Positions 1 to 11,570 are shown, counted from the stretch's first letter. The stretch: 64,000 nt of DNA from Coniferiporia sulphurascens (GCA_002794785.1 NBBA01000011.1:1240001-1304000); one strand, 5' to 3'. Translations and numbers: made by a program. The notes: a model not told the origin generated them from the sequence alone.

Positions 1-1899
1 AACGACTATATTCGGTACCTCCACCCAACCGACGTAATCGATTCGGTAGGAGACCTTGTCTGGGTTGCCACCTTAGACGCAAAAGGAAAGTCTGTCATGG
101 GCGATGAGGACAAGACTGCAGGCCTTTGGGCGATGCCCATGGACGTGCGCGATTCACTGGGCGACATGATGAAGCGTCTAAATGACTGTATTAGGGACGG
201 GCAGCCGTACCCTGAAGAATACCGATACGGGCCCGATCGGATTGCTCCTCAGCAAACCTTTTTCGATAGGCTTTCCCAGAGCAACGGCAATCGTGATCCA
301 TTCACGGGTGTAACAGATGAGATGCGGACAAAAGCTATAACCGCGATGCAGTCCAACTCAAAAGCAAAGGCTAAAGCAGATGCCGAAGCAAAGGCCAATG
401 CTGGGACACCGACCTCATTGCCCGCACCGCGATCGCAAATGTCAGAACTCGACCAGCTCTTCTCAAAGCTTGCCCCTGTTACCCCATCCCCACCAGATCC
501 TGCGCCACCTGCCCCTCAGCAACCGCTGAGCGGGTTGGCATTGCTCAACACAATGTTCGCATCCGTTTCCGATTCAGCCATTCCTCAATCCAATGGGAAA
601 TTAACCCTGCAACAACTCGGGTTTGCGCCGGCGGTCTCGACACCTCCTCACGACCTAGAAATCCTTTCGCCTAAGCCCAGCGCAGCTGCTTTGCCACAAA
701 TACTCACCGCCAACGTCATCCACGAGTTGATGGGCCTTCCCATCTCTGACAGTCGTAGTGCGTCACGTACGTCCGTATTTGCCCCTGCCTCCGAACATCC
801 ACGCTCGCCAAGCTCCGCCGGTGCCTACGGGAGTAAAGAACGTGGCTACTTTGCCGATCGGGAGAAGATGACGGCGTGTCTGAGGCGTCAACAAGTCAGG
901 AATTCGAGGGCGATGCTAACACGAATGTGCTGGGACGTTTTGCACCCGGAACCCGTCCGTCCTTCCTGAGCGCAGCGAGCTCGGGATCGGTGCCATCGCT
1001 TAATGGCGATGCAACTCCGCGTGCACGTATGGAGCCGTTAGGCCTAGCTTCTCCACCCACAAGGGTCAGGCCAGGCGCAGTGCATACGGTTTCGGAGACG
1101 CAGACGTTGGCATTGGGGGTTGGGACGGCTCCTGGTGCTCGCAAGTTAAGTGTGAAGGTCGTGAATGGGTCACGAACAGTCTCGGCACCATCGACGGTGC
1201 GTGTGCCTTTCCAGTCCGGTGCGGAGCTGTGGCCGAACGGCGGGCCCGAAGCAAGCACGAGTGCTTCGGCTGATAGTGTGGATGGGGAAGAGACGGACGG
1301 AGATGAGGTCGTCGAGTTGGACTTCAGTGAAATTGGCGTGCTGGACGACATGCGTGCTTTCGAAGCGAAGGGCTCGGGCCGAGGGCGGAAAGCGGGAGGT
1401 AGCGTGAGGCCGAAGGAGAAAATGAATGGTACCCAGTCAATTGGCGCTCAGACGAACGGTTCGACACCAGCACAGCCGGTGCGTCAAGAGAAGTGGCCGT
1501 CGAAGAAGCAAAACCTAAAAGGTAGCGCGAAGATGGGCAACGAGAACCCTATTGCGCCCCAAATCGGGACGGTGCGCGTTAACACGGACTCGAGACCGTC
1601 GACGCCATCGAGCAGTGGGATCGTGAAATCCCCGCTTCGAGCTCCGATCCGACCTGCGGATGTCTTGAGAGACGTTGCAGAGGGCTCGCTGCGCGCGGCC
1701 CTGGTCGAGTCTGGTCTTCTCCGGGCAAACGGACAGGTGTTAGAGAGAAACGCATTCATGCGCGAGGTGTTGATGTTGATTCACGTAAGCTTACCTTTTT
1801 TCTGCCCCACTGTCGATACTAATATGATTCATTTAGACGGACAAGTCTTTTGTCGACAAATTGTATCAAACCTATCAAAACATGGTATCCGGGCCTTAG
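1..1899 (+). CDS. DCP1: mRNA-decapping enzyme subunit 1 (5' truncated)
   Basis: Activator subunit of the Dcp1-Dcp2 decapping enzyme (cytoplasm, P-bodies). The window opens inside the EVH1-like domain: frame 1 reads NDYIRYLHPTDV, then GLWAMPMDVRDSL and YPEEYRYGPDRI, the end of that domain in fungal Dcp1. A long Ser/Pro/Ala-rich linker follows with a short hydrophobic motif (ILTANVIHELMGL, about nt 700-740). The C-terminus (FMREVLMLIH, then DKSFVDKLYQTYQNM) is the Dcp1 trimerisation domain, split by a 52-nt phase-0 intron at 1785-1836 with a CTAAT branch-like site; the stop is TAG 1897-1899. The reading frame changes between about 820 and 870. A 44- or 47-nt intron (821-864 or 821-867) would restore it and give SSAG/EDDGVSEAS, but a sequence error is also possible. 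The start and first exons lie outside the window. Family assignment is firm; the frame-change explanation is inference. Confidence 0.85.
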
Positions 1900-3082
1900 G
1901 GCGCGGATCGATTGTCAACATTTGTACTATATGCTCAGAACGTGCTCAGAACGACCGTAGTTCTTCCACATTCCATTCACTATTCCTCTCTGCTATCAAC
2001 GCAATGCCAAACATCACTCTAGCTCGTGTGCATATCCGCAAATCCTCAAGCTTAATTGTTACCCGAGGCGTTTTAGACCACACCCTTTCTTTCTTTGACT
2101 GCCGTCGGCTGTGATGCTCTTGCATGTGTTTTCATAGCTGCATGGGTTCTACTGCCGATTCTTGCTCTTGGCCTGCCCCCTTCAACATGTTGTCGCATTG
2201 ATGTATTTCATGTACTTGGATCCTTGATTTGTTACTATCAGCATGTCTACTTGGTATATAAAAAAAGAAGGAATCAGGGAGATTTCGCTGTGTCTTAAGA
2301 CTTGTAGATAGATGTCGATGTTTACGCTTCGCTAAGCGAAGTGGTGTATTCTAATGTTGACGTGGTTTTATTCGTAGTAGCGAGCAGTGGTAGCACTTTG
2401 AAGTCATCTATCCTGACTGGTAGCGAAAGCTTTCGTGCTGGGGTTCCTAGAATAAATATCTGTGTGTGAACTCAATATCCGTTCGTATATATACAGTACA
2501 TATCCACTCGCCTGTATGCGTCGAAACTGGCAGTTGTCTTGAGCTATTTGTACGAGAAATCCGCCAGTACTGGAAATGCACTAGGGAACTGGGAAGGAGA
2601 ACGTATTCGCCATGACCCGTTCAAGTTATCGGTCGACTATGAGCCCAGGTCGTTTATCTTATTCGTAAGCCCTGACTTAATCATTTCTTGTACGTTTTCT
2701 GGACATGCCTCCGGGTGCATGATTAGATACTATGGATACAACACGATAAGTATGTCCATGATCGACTGTACTTTTTTAGGACATTAATATTGATCGAAAT
2801 AGATGGAAATGGACATGGAGAAAAGTTATACAACACGGAAGCTTGCATTGCGCGGAAGCTCAAATCGGAATACAAAAAAACAAAACAAAACAAACAGAGA
2901 ACTTGAAAAGTAATTCAAGAATACCATGAGAGATCATAATGTAGAACAAACAATGTCTCCGGTATCAGTCGGGGCTGAAGGAAAAAAAGTCGAAGAGTAT
3001 TTGTCATAGTCCCGCATGACTACGCGTCAAATAAAACAAATAAAAAAGGGGCGAAAGAAGGTGCGCGCCTACGTATAGACAC
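1900..3082. other. convergent intergenic region
   Basis: This is the 3' region shared by DCP1 (+) and paralogue A (-). It is AT-rich with only short incoherent ORFs. The one clear structure is a small perfect hairpin at 2327-2341, listed separately. I see no gene, RNA or repeat family here. Confidence 0.6.
2327..2341. repeat. short perfect inverted repeat
   Basis: Seven-base arms (CTTCGCT / AGCGAAG) are separated by a single A. It lies about 430 nt past the DCP1 stop, in 3' flanking DNA. No poly-T tract follows, so it is not a typical terminator. It may be chance. Confidence 0.5.
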
Positions 3083-4664
3083 TTAAAGGGTAAATCCACG
3101 CGCCACTTTCCTCGCCATGATAGGGGGCACGTCCTCCAACTTCAGGTAATGGCCAGCCTCCTGCCAAGTCCTGCGCGCGTCGGATGCATCAGACGCGCTC
3201 ACCCACATGCCTCGTATTGTCATGTCAAGGTTCAGCACCTTGTGAGAAGCCTGGAATGATGTCAGCGCAAGTTCAGCGCTTTTCAAGGCCTGCGGGATGT
3301 CTTCTCGGAGGTGGCGAAGCGCCGTATCGAACGCAGTCTCATCGTAGAAATCTGCACGAGTCCCGTAATCAAATTGAGAAGTTGTTTGATGACAAGTCCT
3401 CGACTTACCTTTCCGGATTTTCTCCGAGAGTCCCGCCGCTGCGACGGTGAGGACAGCAGCACCGCCAAGACAAACAGAGGCAATCGTCCCAATGGGCGGA
3501 GCGAGTTGTGTTACGGCTGAGCCTATTCCGAGCACACCGTTCAGGACTTTGAGCGAGTTCTCCGTCCAATGCAGGAACTTGCTCCGCGTCGCCTTCTTCT
3601 GTGCTTCTTCTCTTGTACTTTCAATCTTCTTTACAAGTTCATATAGGTTTTCGCGCATGTTTTTAACGCATGTCGATATCTCTGACGATAGCTTAGTGAT
3701 TTCGGCACCCAGCTCCTGGAGTTCGCTGGTGGACCGAAAACGGCCACCATTGTGCGAACGTTCGATTTCACTGAAGTGCCGGTCGACGGCGTAGATAAAA
3801 TCACGATATTTCTTGACGATCTCTTGTGATTTAGAGAATGAAGACGTAGCATTAACCTTGAGTTGCTCGATTTTTATCAGCAGAAGTTGTTCCATGGTTT
3901 GTTTGCGGTGTATTCCATGACTCGAAGTACTGGAAGGTTCATTAGTAAATCCGGCCGTTTTTAAATGTTGTGGGGAAGCGGACAACTTACTGGTCGACAT
4001 GTATTTAGTCATACCAGCCGCAAAATATCTTTTTAACCGTTTCCATTTCATGGACGGCAGAAACAAGCATAGCGCACCTGGCGAGGTCAAGACCCAGCCC
4101 ATTTGTGCCATCAATTGATCCATGAGGAAAATGTGGAAGGTCATTGCTGTATGTATCCGATGTGGGTGAGAGGAATGCAGGCTCGGCATGGATGACACCT
4201 GGCCTAGAAGGCGGGAATGGCTCTGGTTGGTCATACGGATTTTGAAGGGGTTGGTAAGATTGAAAGGACTGAGAATCGGAACGGAAGTCGGGGTGGGGGT
4301 AGGTGATAGTGCTGTGTGCCTGATGATGGGAGAAGACTCGCGGCATCCCTGGCTCTTCCGGGAGCGTCGAAAGACGGCCATTTATAGGCTCCGATTGGGG
4401 GTACCTGTTCATAACAACTGCAGATAATTGGGGCATAGGAAAGCTCATGGACGATTGTCGGGTTGGTGGGGAAAGCCATGGTGACGAAGGTGCGCCAGGC
4501 CCGCCATACGGAGCCGAGGCACGGCGGCCAGGCTGTTCCGGGTACCCGGAGGAGCGATTTACCTGTGGAGGCCTATCGAACCTAGGTTCGTGGTACGTTT
4601 GCGAACGCCGAGTGTCGCTTTCGAAAAGAGGGAGGTGAGGTGAGGTGTCGTGGTGAGCGTTCAT
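3083..4664 (-). CDS. paralogue A: Pro/Ser-rich protein with helical hydrophobic-hairpin domain
   Basis: Not a family I can name. Three exons (4664-4015, 3929-3409, 3351-3083) with introns 3930-4014 (phase 2) and 3352-3408 (phase 1) give 479 residues. Roughly residues 1-185 are Pro/Ser-rich and look disordered (SAPYGGPGAPSSPW). Next comes a helix containing ARCAMLVSAVHEMETVKKIF just before intron 1. Exon 2 carries long amphipathic helices (FSKSQEIVKKYRDFIYAVD; heptad-like ELGAEITKLSSEIS) and then a hydrophobic stretch (VLGIGSAVTQLAPP through about 25 further Gly/Ala/Val/Leu-rich residues) ending in basic EKIRKG. Exon 3 returns to helices (ALTSFQASHKVLNL). No signal peptide is evident. The topology resembles alpha-helical pore-forming proteins (ClyA, HBL, Xax/Yax) or apolipoprotein L. 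That is inference from topology, not recognised homology. The ATG at 4664 is chosen because a TATA box lies 67 nt upstream and no earlier in-frame ATG exists. Confidence 0.6.
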
Positions 4665-4703
4665 CGTGAGCGCGGAGGTGGGAAGGGAAGGAAAGATACA
4701 AGT

Positions 4704-4726
4704 AGAGTCAGAGTCAGAGTCAGAGG
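4704..4726. repeat. (AGAGTC)n microsatellite
   Basis: Nearly four copies of the hexamer AGAGTC lie in the 5' leader of paralogue A, between its TATA box and start codon. They are outside the chosen coding sequence. Confidence 0.8.
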
Positions 4727-4730
4727 GACC

Positions 4731-4740
4731 TTTATATAAG
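4731..4740 (-). promoter_or_regulatory. TATA box of paralogue A
   Basis: On the minus strand this reads CTTATATAAA, 67 nt upstream of the chosen ATG (4664). Paralogue B has a related AT-rich element at nearly the same distance, which supports both start choices. Confidence 0.6.
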
Positions 4741-6502
4741 AGCGCTACAGGGTTAACTGTGTTCGGGGGCAAGCAGGCGCTAATCTAAATCACCTCATGA
4801 CACACACAGCCCCCCCAAGTTTCATCAGGCGGACGAGCCAGAGAAACACGGGGGGCATAGTCAATAGTGCTGAAAGATACGACGCAGGAAGCCCAAGAAG
4901 TCAGACAATTGCATAGAAGAGCCCCAATCGGGACGAGCGATGCAGTACGGCCAAATAAGCGTCAAGGGTCGGGTGCCTATAGTTGTAATTAGAAACATAA
5001 CGTTTCAATTGTGGAGGAGAACCACCCGGAACTACCACTCCAAGCTTATCCACTGAGTTTCGAGCATGCTTTGGGGCTCTCTGGATCACAAGCCCCCGTG
5101 CAGTGACTGCGAGTCCAGAACGACGTTGGCGCGGGTTCAACATCGTTCGCCGTCAAGTTCCATTAGCTATACAAAACCAAGCATTTCATAAACGCCTCCA
5201 GACCAACTAGCCCAAGAGGTTCATCGACTCGCTGTCTTGCACGATGCCGCACAGTCTGTTATATGGCCTGAGTACCGCCAGTGCGTAGAAATCATCAATG
5301 CTGGTGGTAGGTACAAACCTGAGAGGTCATGACGGCTCGACAGGAGAGAAAAAAAGATGTGCTGTAGAACATGGATACGTGCTACCAAGTAGTGTATCCG
5401 TCGTGTGGCAGGTTGAAAACTAGTCGTTCAAGCCAAGGTTGGCTGCCTTCTTCATTTTACAAGCGGATGAGTAGATTTACCATTTTTAGATATCAGGGAT
5501 CGACGAGATCTCCGGTATGACGTGGCTTACACGCGAGGACACAGTGGACTCAGAACTGGACTGCTTTCCTTTTAGTTGTTGTATTTTAGCCATAGATTTG
5601 CGGCGCTTACAAGAGTATACGGTTAACTCAGTAAATAAATCATGCGAGAACTGGACGAGCGAGCATACAACCAGAAATATGCTCGGCATCAAGCTCATAC
5701 TGTAATTCAACACCAATACACTGCAACCTATAGCTATGACAGACTCCGTAAATATCAATTCTTAATATTATCCATCAATATCATGCTAGAGATAGGGGCG
5801 ATCAGAGCATAGCAGAAGCTAAAGAGCTTGCGCTAAAATAGTATGCACTCCCGAAACGGGAGTCCATCAAGTGCTAGTAGTACTGTACATGTACTACGTG
5901 ATACCAGACTCGGAAGATCAATAGTTTATTCTTCTATTCCGAGTTCATTTGGATACTAGTAACAAATCAAATGTACGCTACCGGTATGGAAGTTTCCATA
6001 TTTTTACAATTAATTTTTTTTAGGTATGTAGGCCTTGATGAATCTTTCCAGTCATTTTTGATCAAATTCGCTACAGTAAATCTCTCGCATCAATTGATCA
6101 AATACAAAAAAAAACGACATAGTAAATCTATTCGCGGTACAAGGAATAAGTAAGGCAAAAGGCCTGGTTCAAATAAATGATTTCTACTTTCGTTTTTTGT
6201 ATAAGGAAGGGAAGGAAGGGAAGGAACTTGGCTAGGAGCGGATACATAGTAAGCAACCGCGGAAATGAAAGAAGAAATCGTGGACCGCTAGTCCAGGCGG
6301 CGCAGAGTCGCAAAAGCGAGGGCATGGATTCAGCACAATTTGAAAAAAGCCATGGATTGTTAGAAGAGGTCGCAATAGAAGAATAGTCGCACATTCGATC
6401 CCATCCGGCTGGAAAAGAATGCCGTAGTGTTTGCCATGGCCCAACCACAGAGAACCGAAGAGGGCGAAGAAGTAGAGGATATGCTTCAACTTGTACATAG
6501 AT
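4741..6502. other. intergenic region between paralogues A and B
   Basis: About 1.8 kb, AT-rich in its second half. Open frames are short (90 codons or fewer at 4901-5143, 5486-5758 and 6128-6498), do not join into anything recognisable and share no motif with the flanking paralogues. I see no gene, but upstream regulatory DNA for A is expected near 4741-5100. Confidence 0.55.
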
Positions 6503-8039
6503 TTAACAAGTGCGGTGACGTGTTGGGTTCTTCACCATATCCAAGCAGCAACCAGCTTCCCGCCAAGTCTTGCGTGCGGCAGACGCCTCAGACGCGCTCA
6601 ACGACATGCCTTTACGTGTCGAAATTTCAAGGTTCAAGACCTCGTGATAGGCCTGGAACGACGTCAGTGATTCTTTTGCGCCTTCTAAGACTTCTGGGAT
6701 GTCTTTCCGCAGGTAGCGAAGCGACACGTCAAACTCATTATCGTCACAATAATCTGCGGAGATTTGGTATTTAGTTTGAGCTATTTCGTAAGGGGGTCCC
6801 GACATACCCTTCCGGACTTTCTTCGAGAGTTCCGCCGCTGCATCGAGGCCTACGGCGACACCGCCGAGACAAACGGAAACGATCTGGCCAACCGGCGGAG
6901 CAAGTTGTGTCACGGCTGAGCCTATCCCGAATACGCCCTCCAGGACCTTGAGTGATATCTCCAGCCCGAGTAAGATCTTGCCCCATACTTCCTTTTTATG
7001 GGCCTCGTCCTTGGTACTTTCGATTGTTTTTGCAAGGTTGTGCAGGTTCCCGTTCATGTCATGAACGCGGGTAATGATATCCGACGAGAGGGCAGCAATC
7101 TCGGAGCATAGCTTCTCGAGTACCTCGGTATACTGGAGCTTGCCGCCATGCGAGCGTTCGATTTTACATAAGTGTCCATGGAAGGTATCAATGAAGTTAC
7201 GGTATTTCTGTACGATTTCTTCTGATTTGGAGAGCAAAAGTATAGCATCGCGTCTAAATGTTCCGATCGCCACCGATACATTTTGCTCCAAGCTTTTCCT
7301 GTGATGCGACTTACCGCCGGGTGTGCTAGAAGGCTCGCGAGTAAGGAAAAGGCACTCGTCATATGAAGGCAGTGACGGCTTACAGATCGGCGGGGAGTTG
7401 TTCAAACCATTTACAAGCCATGGCTTCAATCATCTTCATGTTTCGGACGGCAAGTACGAGCATCGAGCACTTGCCAGGGTCGATACCTAGCTTGTTACCA
7501 CTGTCGCATTGTTCATTTGGAAATTGTGGAAAGTCATCACTGCTGGTGTCGGATATAGGCGAAATTTCCTCAGGCTCCTCATGAATAGGCTTTGGAAACG
7601 AGTGCGGCTCCGGTCGGTCATAGGGGTTTGGTAAAGATTGATAAGGTTCACCAGAATAACCGTTAAAGAGGGTATGGGGACGGGGAGCGGGGAAGGGAAC
7701 AGTGCTGCGCGTCTTGGGGTGGGATGTGCCGCACCGCATCCCAGGTCGTTCCGTGTGTGTCGATAGATGGCTCGGGGTACGTATGGCAGGTCCCGGCCAG
7801 TATGCGTCCGTCTCGGTCGATAAATGAGGCGTCGGGAAGTTCATGGTCGGCTGAGAATTTGATTGGGGACTCCAGGGCGATGAAGGTGCACCAGGCGCAC
7901 CGTACGGGGCTGAATCACAACGAGCGGGTTGATATAGAGTCCTGGCATGGCTGTTTGGCGACCCAACGAAATTATTTTCGTAGTGCACTTGTGGGCGGCG
8001 GTCACCGTCCTGGAAGAGAAAAGGGCCTTGATAAGTCAT
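6503..8039 (-). CDS. paralogue B: Pro/Ser-rich protein with helical hydrophobic-hairpin domain
   Basis: Second member of the tandem family. Exons 8039-7384, 7325-6808 and 6753-6503 (introns 7326-7383 phase 2; 6754-6807 phase 1) give 474 residues, close to paralogue A (479), with introns at homologous places. The N-terminal part is Pro/Ser-rich (SAPYGAPGAPSSPW, nearly identical to A). The helix before intron 1 reads GKCSMLVLAVRNMKMIEAM. Exon 2 has LSKSEEIVQKYRNFIDTFH, heptad-like segments and the hairpin VFGIGSAVTQLAPP ending in KKVRKG. Exon 3 has SLTSFQAYHEVLNL and AARKTWREAG. Conservation is strongest in the hydrophobic hairpin and the last helix, and weak in the linker, as expected if the membrane-like domain is the functional core. 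A TATA-like element is 74 nt upstream. No function is assigned; a membrane-active role is inferred from topology. Confidence 0.6.
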
Positions 8040-8112
8040 TCTAGAACTCTTTCTTGGCGTAAGCGAAGGAATGGGAAGGGAAAGGAGATGCAGACGTCAG
8101 AGCATTGAGAGT

Positions 8113-8123
8113 CCTAAATAAAG
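8113..8123 (-). promoter_or_regulatory. TATA-like element of paralogue B
   Basis: On the minus strand this reads CTTTATTTAGG, 74 nt upstream of the ATG at 8039. It is weaker than the TATA box of paralogue A but similarly placed. Confidence 0.4.
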
Positions 8124-8354
8124 GGTCTTTAGGAGCCAGGCGATTTCCGAATTGGGTAAGTATAAGCGCCAATCTGACCCGCTTCATGGCGTGCACAGCC
8201 GACCGCGTTTTCTCTAAACAAAAGAACTGAACAGTATGGAAGACGGAGCAGAAGAGGCGGCGAAAGTAGATTTTTTTTTTTCCCGGAAGTCCAGGAGTGA
8301 TGAGCGCTGTAGTATGATCAAAGAAGCGTCGGAAATTGCTTGTCTGGGCTAGAG

Positions 8355-9823
8355 TCAAGGATGGGCCACCCGGAGCTTCTGCCCTACGCGTGTCCATCCG
8401 TCACGAGCTTGCTTCGCTTCTCTCTGACTCACCCAACCAGAGCGCTCCCCCTGTCTAACCTCGAGTTCGAGTCGCAAGATGCGATGGCAGGCCTGAAACG
8501 ACGTCAGCGCGAGCTCAGCGGCCTTAGCCGACTCGGGAACGTGATCGCGCAGAAAGACAAGTATTTCGTCGAATGTCGTGTCGCTATACTCTGTACAAAT
8601 CCCGGACCAGTCAGCCTTCAGAAAAGGTCCTTAGAGCAAAGAGCTAAACGGGTGTTTCAACTCACTGTTTTGCGCATTGTCGCACAACCTGGCTACTGCG
8701 CCAGAAAGCATGGATGCACCAGCGATAACCGTGGACTCGAGAAGTCCTAGTGGGTGAAAAAGGGCATATATTGTTCCACCGACAGACAACAAAGCCGCCA
8801 GTGCCTTGAACGCCTTCGAGAGCCAGCCCCATATTTTCTTTCTTAGCGCTCGTTTGTCTGCCCTCTCTTTCGTCTTCTCGATATCTTTCACTAACTCACG
8901 CAACATCTCCTGCATTTTCTTGACATGTCTACCCAGAGAGTCCGAGTGTGCGGAGATGTCCGCAGAAAGAGTTCGAAAATGTGATGAATCAAAGAGGGGG
9001 CCACCTTCTTTAGTCTGTGATATTATGCCTAAACGCCTGTCAACATCCCGCACGAGCGTTTGATAGTTTCGAATCAAGATACGAGAGGACCGTAGCGCGG
9101 CGGTGGCATAGACATCCAGTTTATTCACGGACGCTATAATAGCATGCTCCAATTTGTCATTGCGGCGGGGGTCGGCCCTTGTAATGAACTTACAGTCAGT
9201 GATTGGCGCTGAGAAATGAAAACGAGAAGAGGACGATCTAGGAACAACAATTTCGGCTCGGACACACGGACTCACAAATCAAGCTGCGAGCGCCAACCAG
9301 CGAAAATTTCCTTGCATACCTCCATCTCCGCTATTGAGACGATGAGCACATCACAACGTTCAAGATCGGGCCGTATATCATCCGCTCTAATACCAATTTT
9401 AGTGTTGGCCTTACGGACGCCACGGGGCACACGCGAGGTGTTCTCCTTGCATGTGGCCTTTGAATGGGGTGTTGAAGGCAATGAAAGACTCGTCCGCGGA
9501 GGAGACAGACGACGAGCAGGTTCCACTTGTCCGCGCACAGCGGGATGCCGTTTATATTGGATGTCAGCTTTCGGCTTCTCTACCGCTCGTACTGTCCGAG
9601 TAGCACAAGATTTTCCGCTTGAGCGAGGCGCCCGAGCAGCAGAGACAGCATGGTACGTCGCGTGTGGGTATACATGATGACGCCGCATGACTTTGGTTTG
9701 TTCTCGGCCCGTAACAATCGGAATCCTTGAAGGGGGCGGCCACGGGTCGCTGAAAGCCTTCGCCAGACCTCGATCAACAAGATCAACCAGGTCTTGTACA
9801 GTGTCCAGTACGTTGCAGAGCAT
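8355..9823 (-). CDS. paralogue C: divergent member of the A/B family
   Basis: Third and most divergent copy. Proposed exons 9823-9276, 9177-8666 and 8590-8355 (introns 9178-9275 phase 2; 8591-8665 phase 1) keep the intron positions and phases of A and B and give about 431 residues. Conserved landmarks: ERCDVLIVSIAEMEVCKEIF before intron 1; RSSRILIRNYQTLVRDVD; a hydrophobic hairpin with a different sequence (LLSVGGTIYALFHPLG, then a Gly/Ala/Leu stretch); ALTSFQACHRILRL and QARDGWTRVG in exon 3; stop TGA 8355-8357. The SAPYG-type N-terminal motif is missing and the N-terminal third is basic, not Pro/Ser-rich, so the start is uncertain: the ATG at 9823 is the first in this frame, and an upstream exon is possible (another frame has an ATG at 9989). 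Intron 1 is longer than in A and B and uses an AAG acceptor with a CTGAC branch site. Confidence 0.5.
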
Positions 9824-11570
9824 AGCTGATAGATGTGAGTCTGACCTCGACGCAGGGAGTACAAGCAAAGCTGCCGCCAGTGTGCGATACGGGGGGACAG
9901 GGGCCGCTAGTTGCCCCTGCAAATCTTGTCTGAATTTCCCAGCCCGAACCCATGGAGGGTGCCTTCAATAGCATTCCAGGCGTAAACAAGATGTCAGCTT
10001 AAGATTTCTGAGTGAATTGGGTCATGCCGGACTCCATGACCTCTCACGCGAAGCTGGCACGGCAGGTGTGCTGGCGTAAAGCTAGTTTTGAAGGCCGACA
10101 GCAAAATGCATTCTGCATTCTGCATAACCACATTCATGCTTAAAGGCAATTTATAAGTAAAGTCCCAGAGCTTTCCATGATGCGATATGTCCTTGATTTG
10201 ATTTGAGAGTACGGCAGTCAACGCTCAGTTCGAATTTGAGCTGGTTGTCCGAGTTTAGACCGAGGTTGGACTCCTTCAACAGATTTCTTGCTTTTGCCAC
10301 ATCACGTAATCCGAGTATAACAGTCAAATCACCGGTCAGTGCGATAGCACCGGTCATTGGGACACTGGCCTAGAAAATGCTATCCCGGTCCGATCGTCTT
10401 CATTACTTTTGCATTTTGCAACCAAGCGTGTACCCTGACCTTGAGTAGAGTAAGGCAACCTGTTTGGTTGAGGAACGAGAAATGAGCAAGAAAAAGCAGG
10501 ACCACCGGTAAAACCTTCAGAATGGAGCTATACCAAAACCAGTTATAGACAGCTTAATTCTACTTGGGCTTCGTCACAGCACAAAGCGGAAAAACATAAT
10601 CGTCGCAATCGAAGAAGGGAATGGTGGAGGAAAGGCCAAAATGGGGGGTGGGGGTGCTTTCTAGGCTCTACTGTACAGGATCTCACCCAAATTTGCTCAG
10701 TTTCCTCCCAAAATTTGTGTAATGACATCCAGCTCCTAATTACACATAAATATAGTTTTACATTGTAAAGATGCTGCTCATCGATCTGTGAGAATTAGCT
10801 TGCCTAGCTCCGGTACTAACGACTGGTGCCAGTGATTGACTATACTAAAGACCAATACCCCGAACAATATTAATAGTCCGAAACCATTTCATTATCACTT
10901 CTTTACATCACTTGTATTGAATACTACAGTCACTTTCGGCCAAATAGATAGGAAAGGGAAAGAACGGAGACAGAGAGAGTAATTTTCGAGACGAATGGAT
11001 CGCGGAACTTCAGGGGTTACCGCTACTACCGAGCGACCGACTCCCATACACCCGCTCGTGGTGCAGTCGTATGGGATGAGGCACTGGGCGAAACGATTAA
11101 AGGATTGACGATCGGTATGGCAGGAGCAAAAAATCAGGATAGCAAGAAAAGACAGACTATGCACAGATAGATGAATGGGATGGGAATGGAACGAGCATAA
11201 AGGAGAGGATGTCTTGAGTCGGGCTTGGGGCTACGGAATTTGGTAATCCAGGATGCGAGCGAGCGTGATAGCTGCGATGAGTACGAGAGACAAAAAAAAA
11301 CACAATTAGAACGACGAGCGTTCGCTTTGATGGAAATGCAAAAGGGATCAAGGGAAAAAAAGAAATCGCTGGTCAAAACAAGAAATCGGTAAACGGAGGA
11401 AAGGACTCCTAGCAAATTCTTGCCGTTAACCGGACATTTACGCTGTGCGGAAGCGGGACAAGCACGGAACCTAGTATATAAAGATTCCTCCATTCGTCTT
11501 TATCTTCACTTCTTCACGATGTTGCTCCTCTGATGTCGACTTTCTTGAACATCAAGCATAAGAAGCTCTA
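9824..11570. other. intergenic region, includes probable bZIP 3' UTR
   Basis: No convincing gene. The part near 11100-11570 is probably the 3' UTR of the bZIP gene; it holds a 119-codon open frame without family features. The proximal part should carry the promoter of paralogue C. A small heptanucleotide duplication lies at 10107-10126. Confidence 0.5.
10107..10126. repeat. short tandem duplication
   Basis: The heptamer GCATTCT occurs twice in tandem and is followed by GCATA, in non-coding DNA upstream of paralogue C. Confidence 0.6.

Noticed and set aside
896..1351. Long minus-strand frame inside DCP1
   Set aside because: It is antisense to a well-supported coding exon, with no start context or domain. 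The same applies to other antisense frames at 12150-12758, 12430-13056, 19975-20670 and 56915-57352.
5085..5170. GGTTCAAC-like sequence suggestive of a tRNA T-arm
   Set aside because: No matching acceptor stem, D-arm or anticodon arm could be folded around it. No other tRNA-like box B was convincing in the window.
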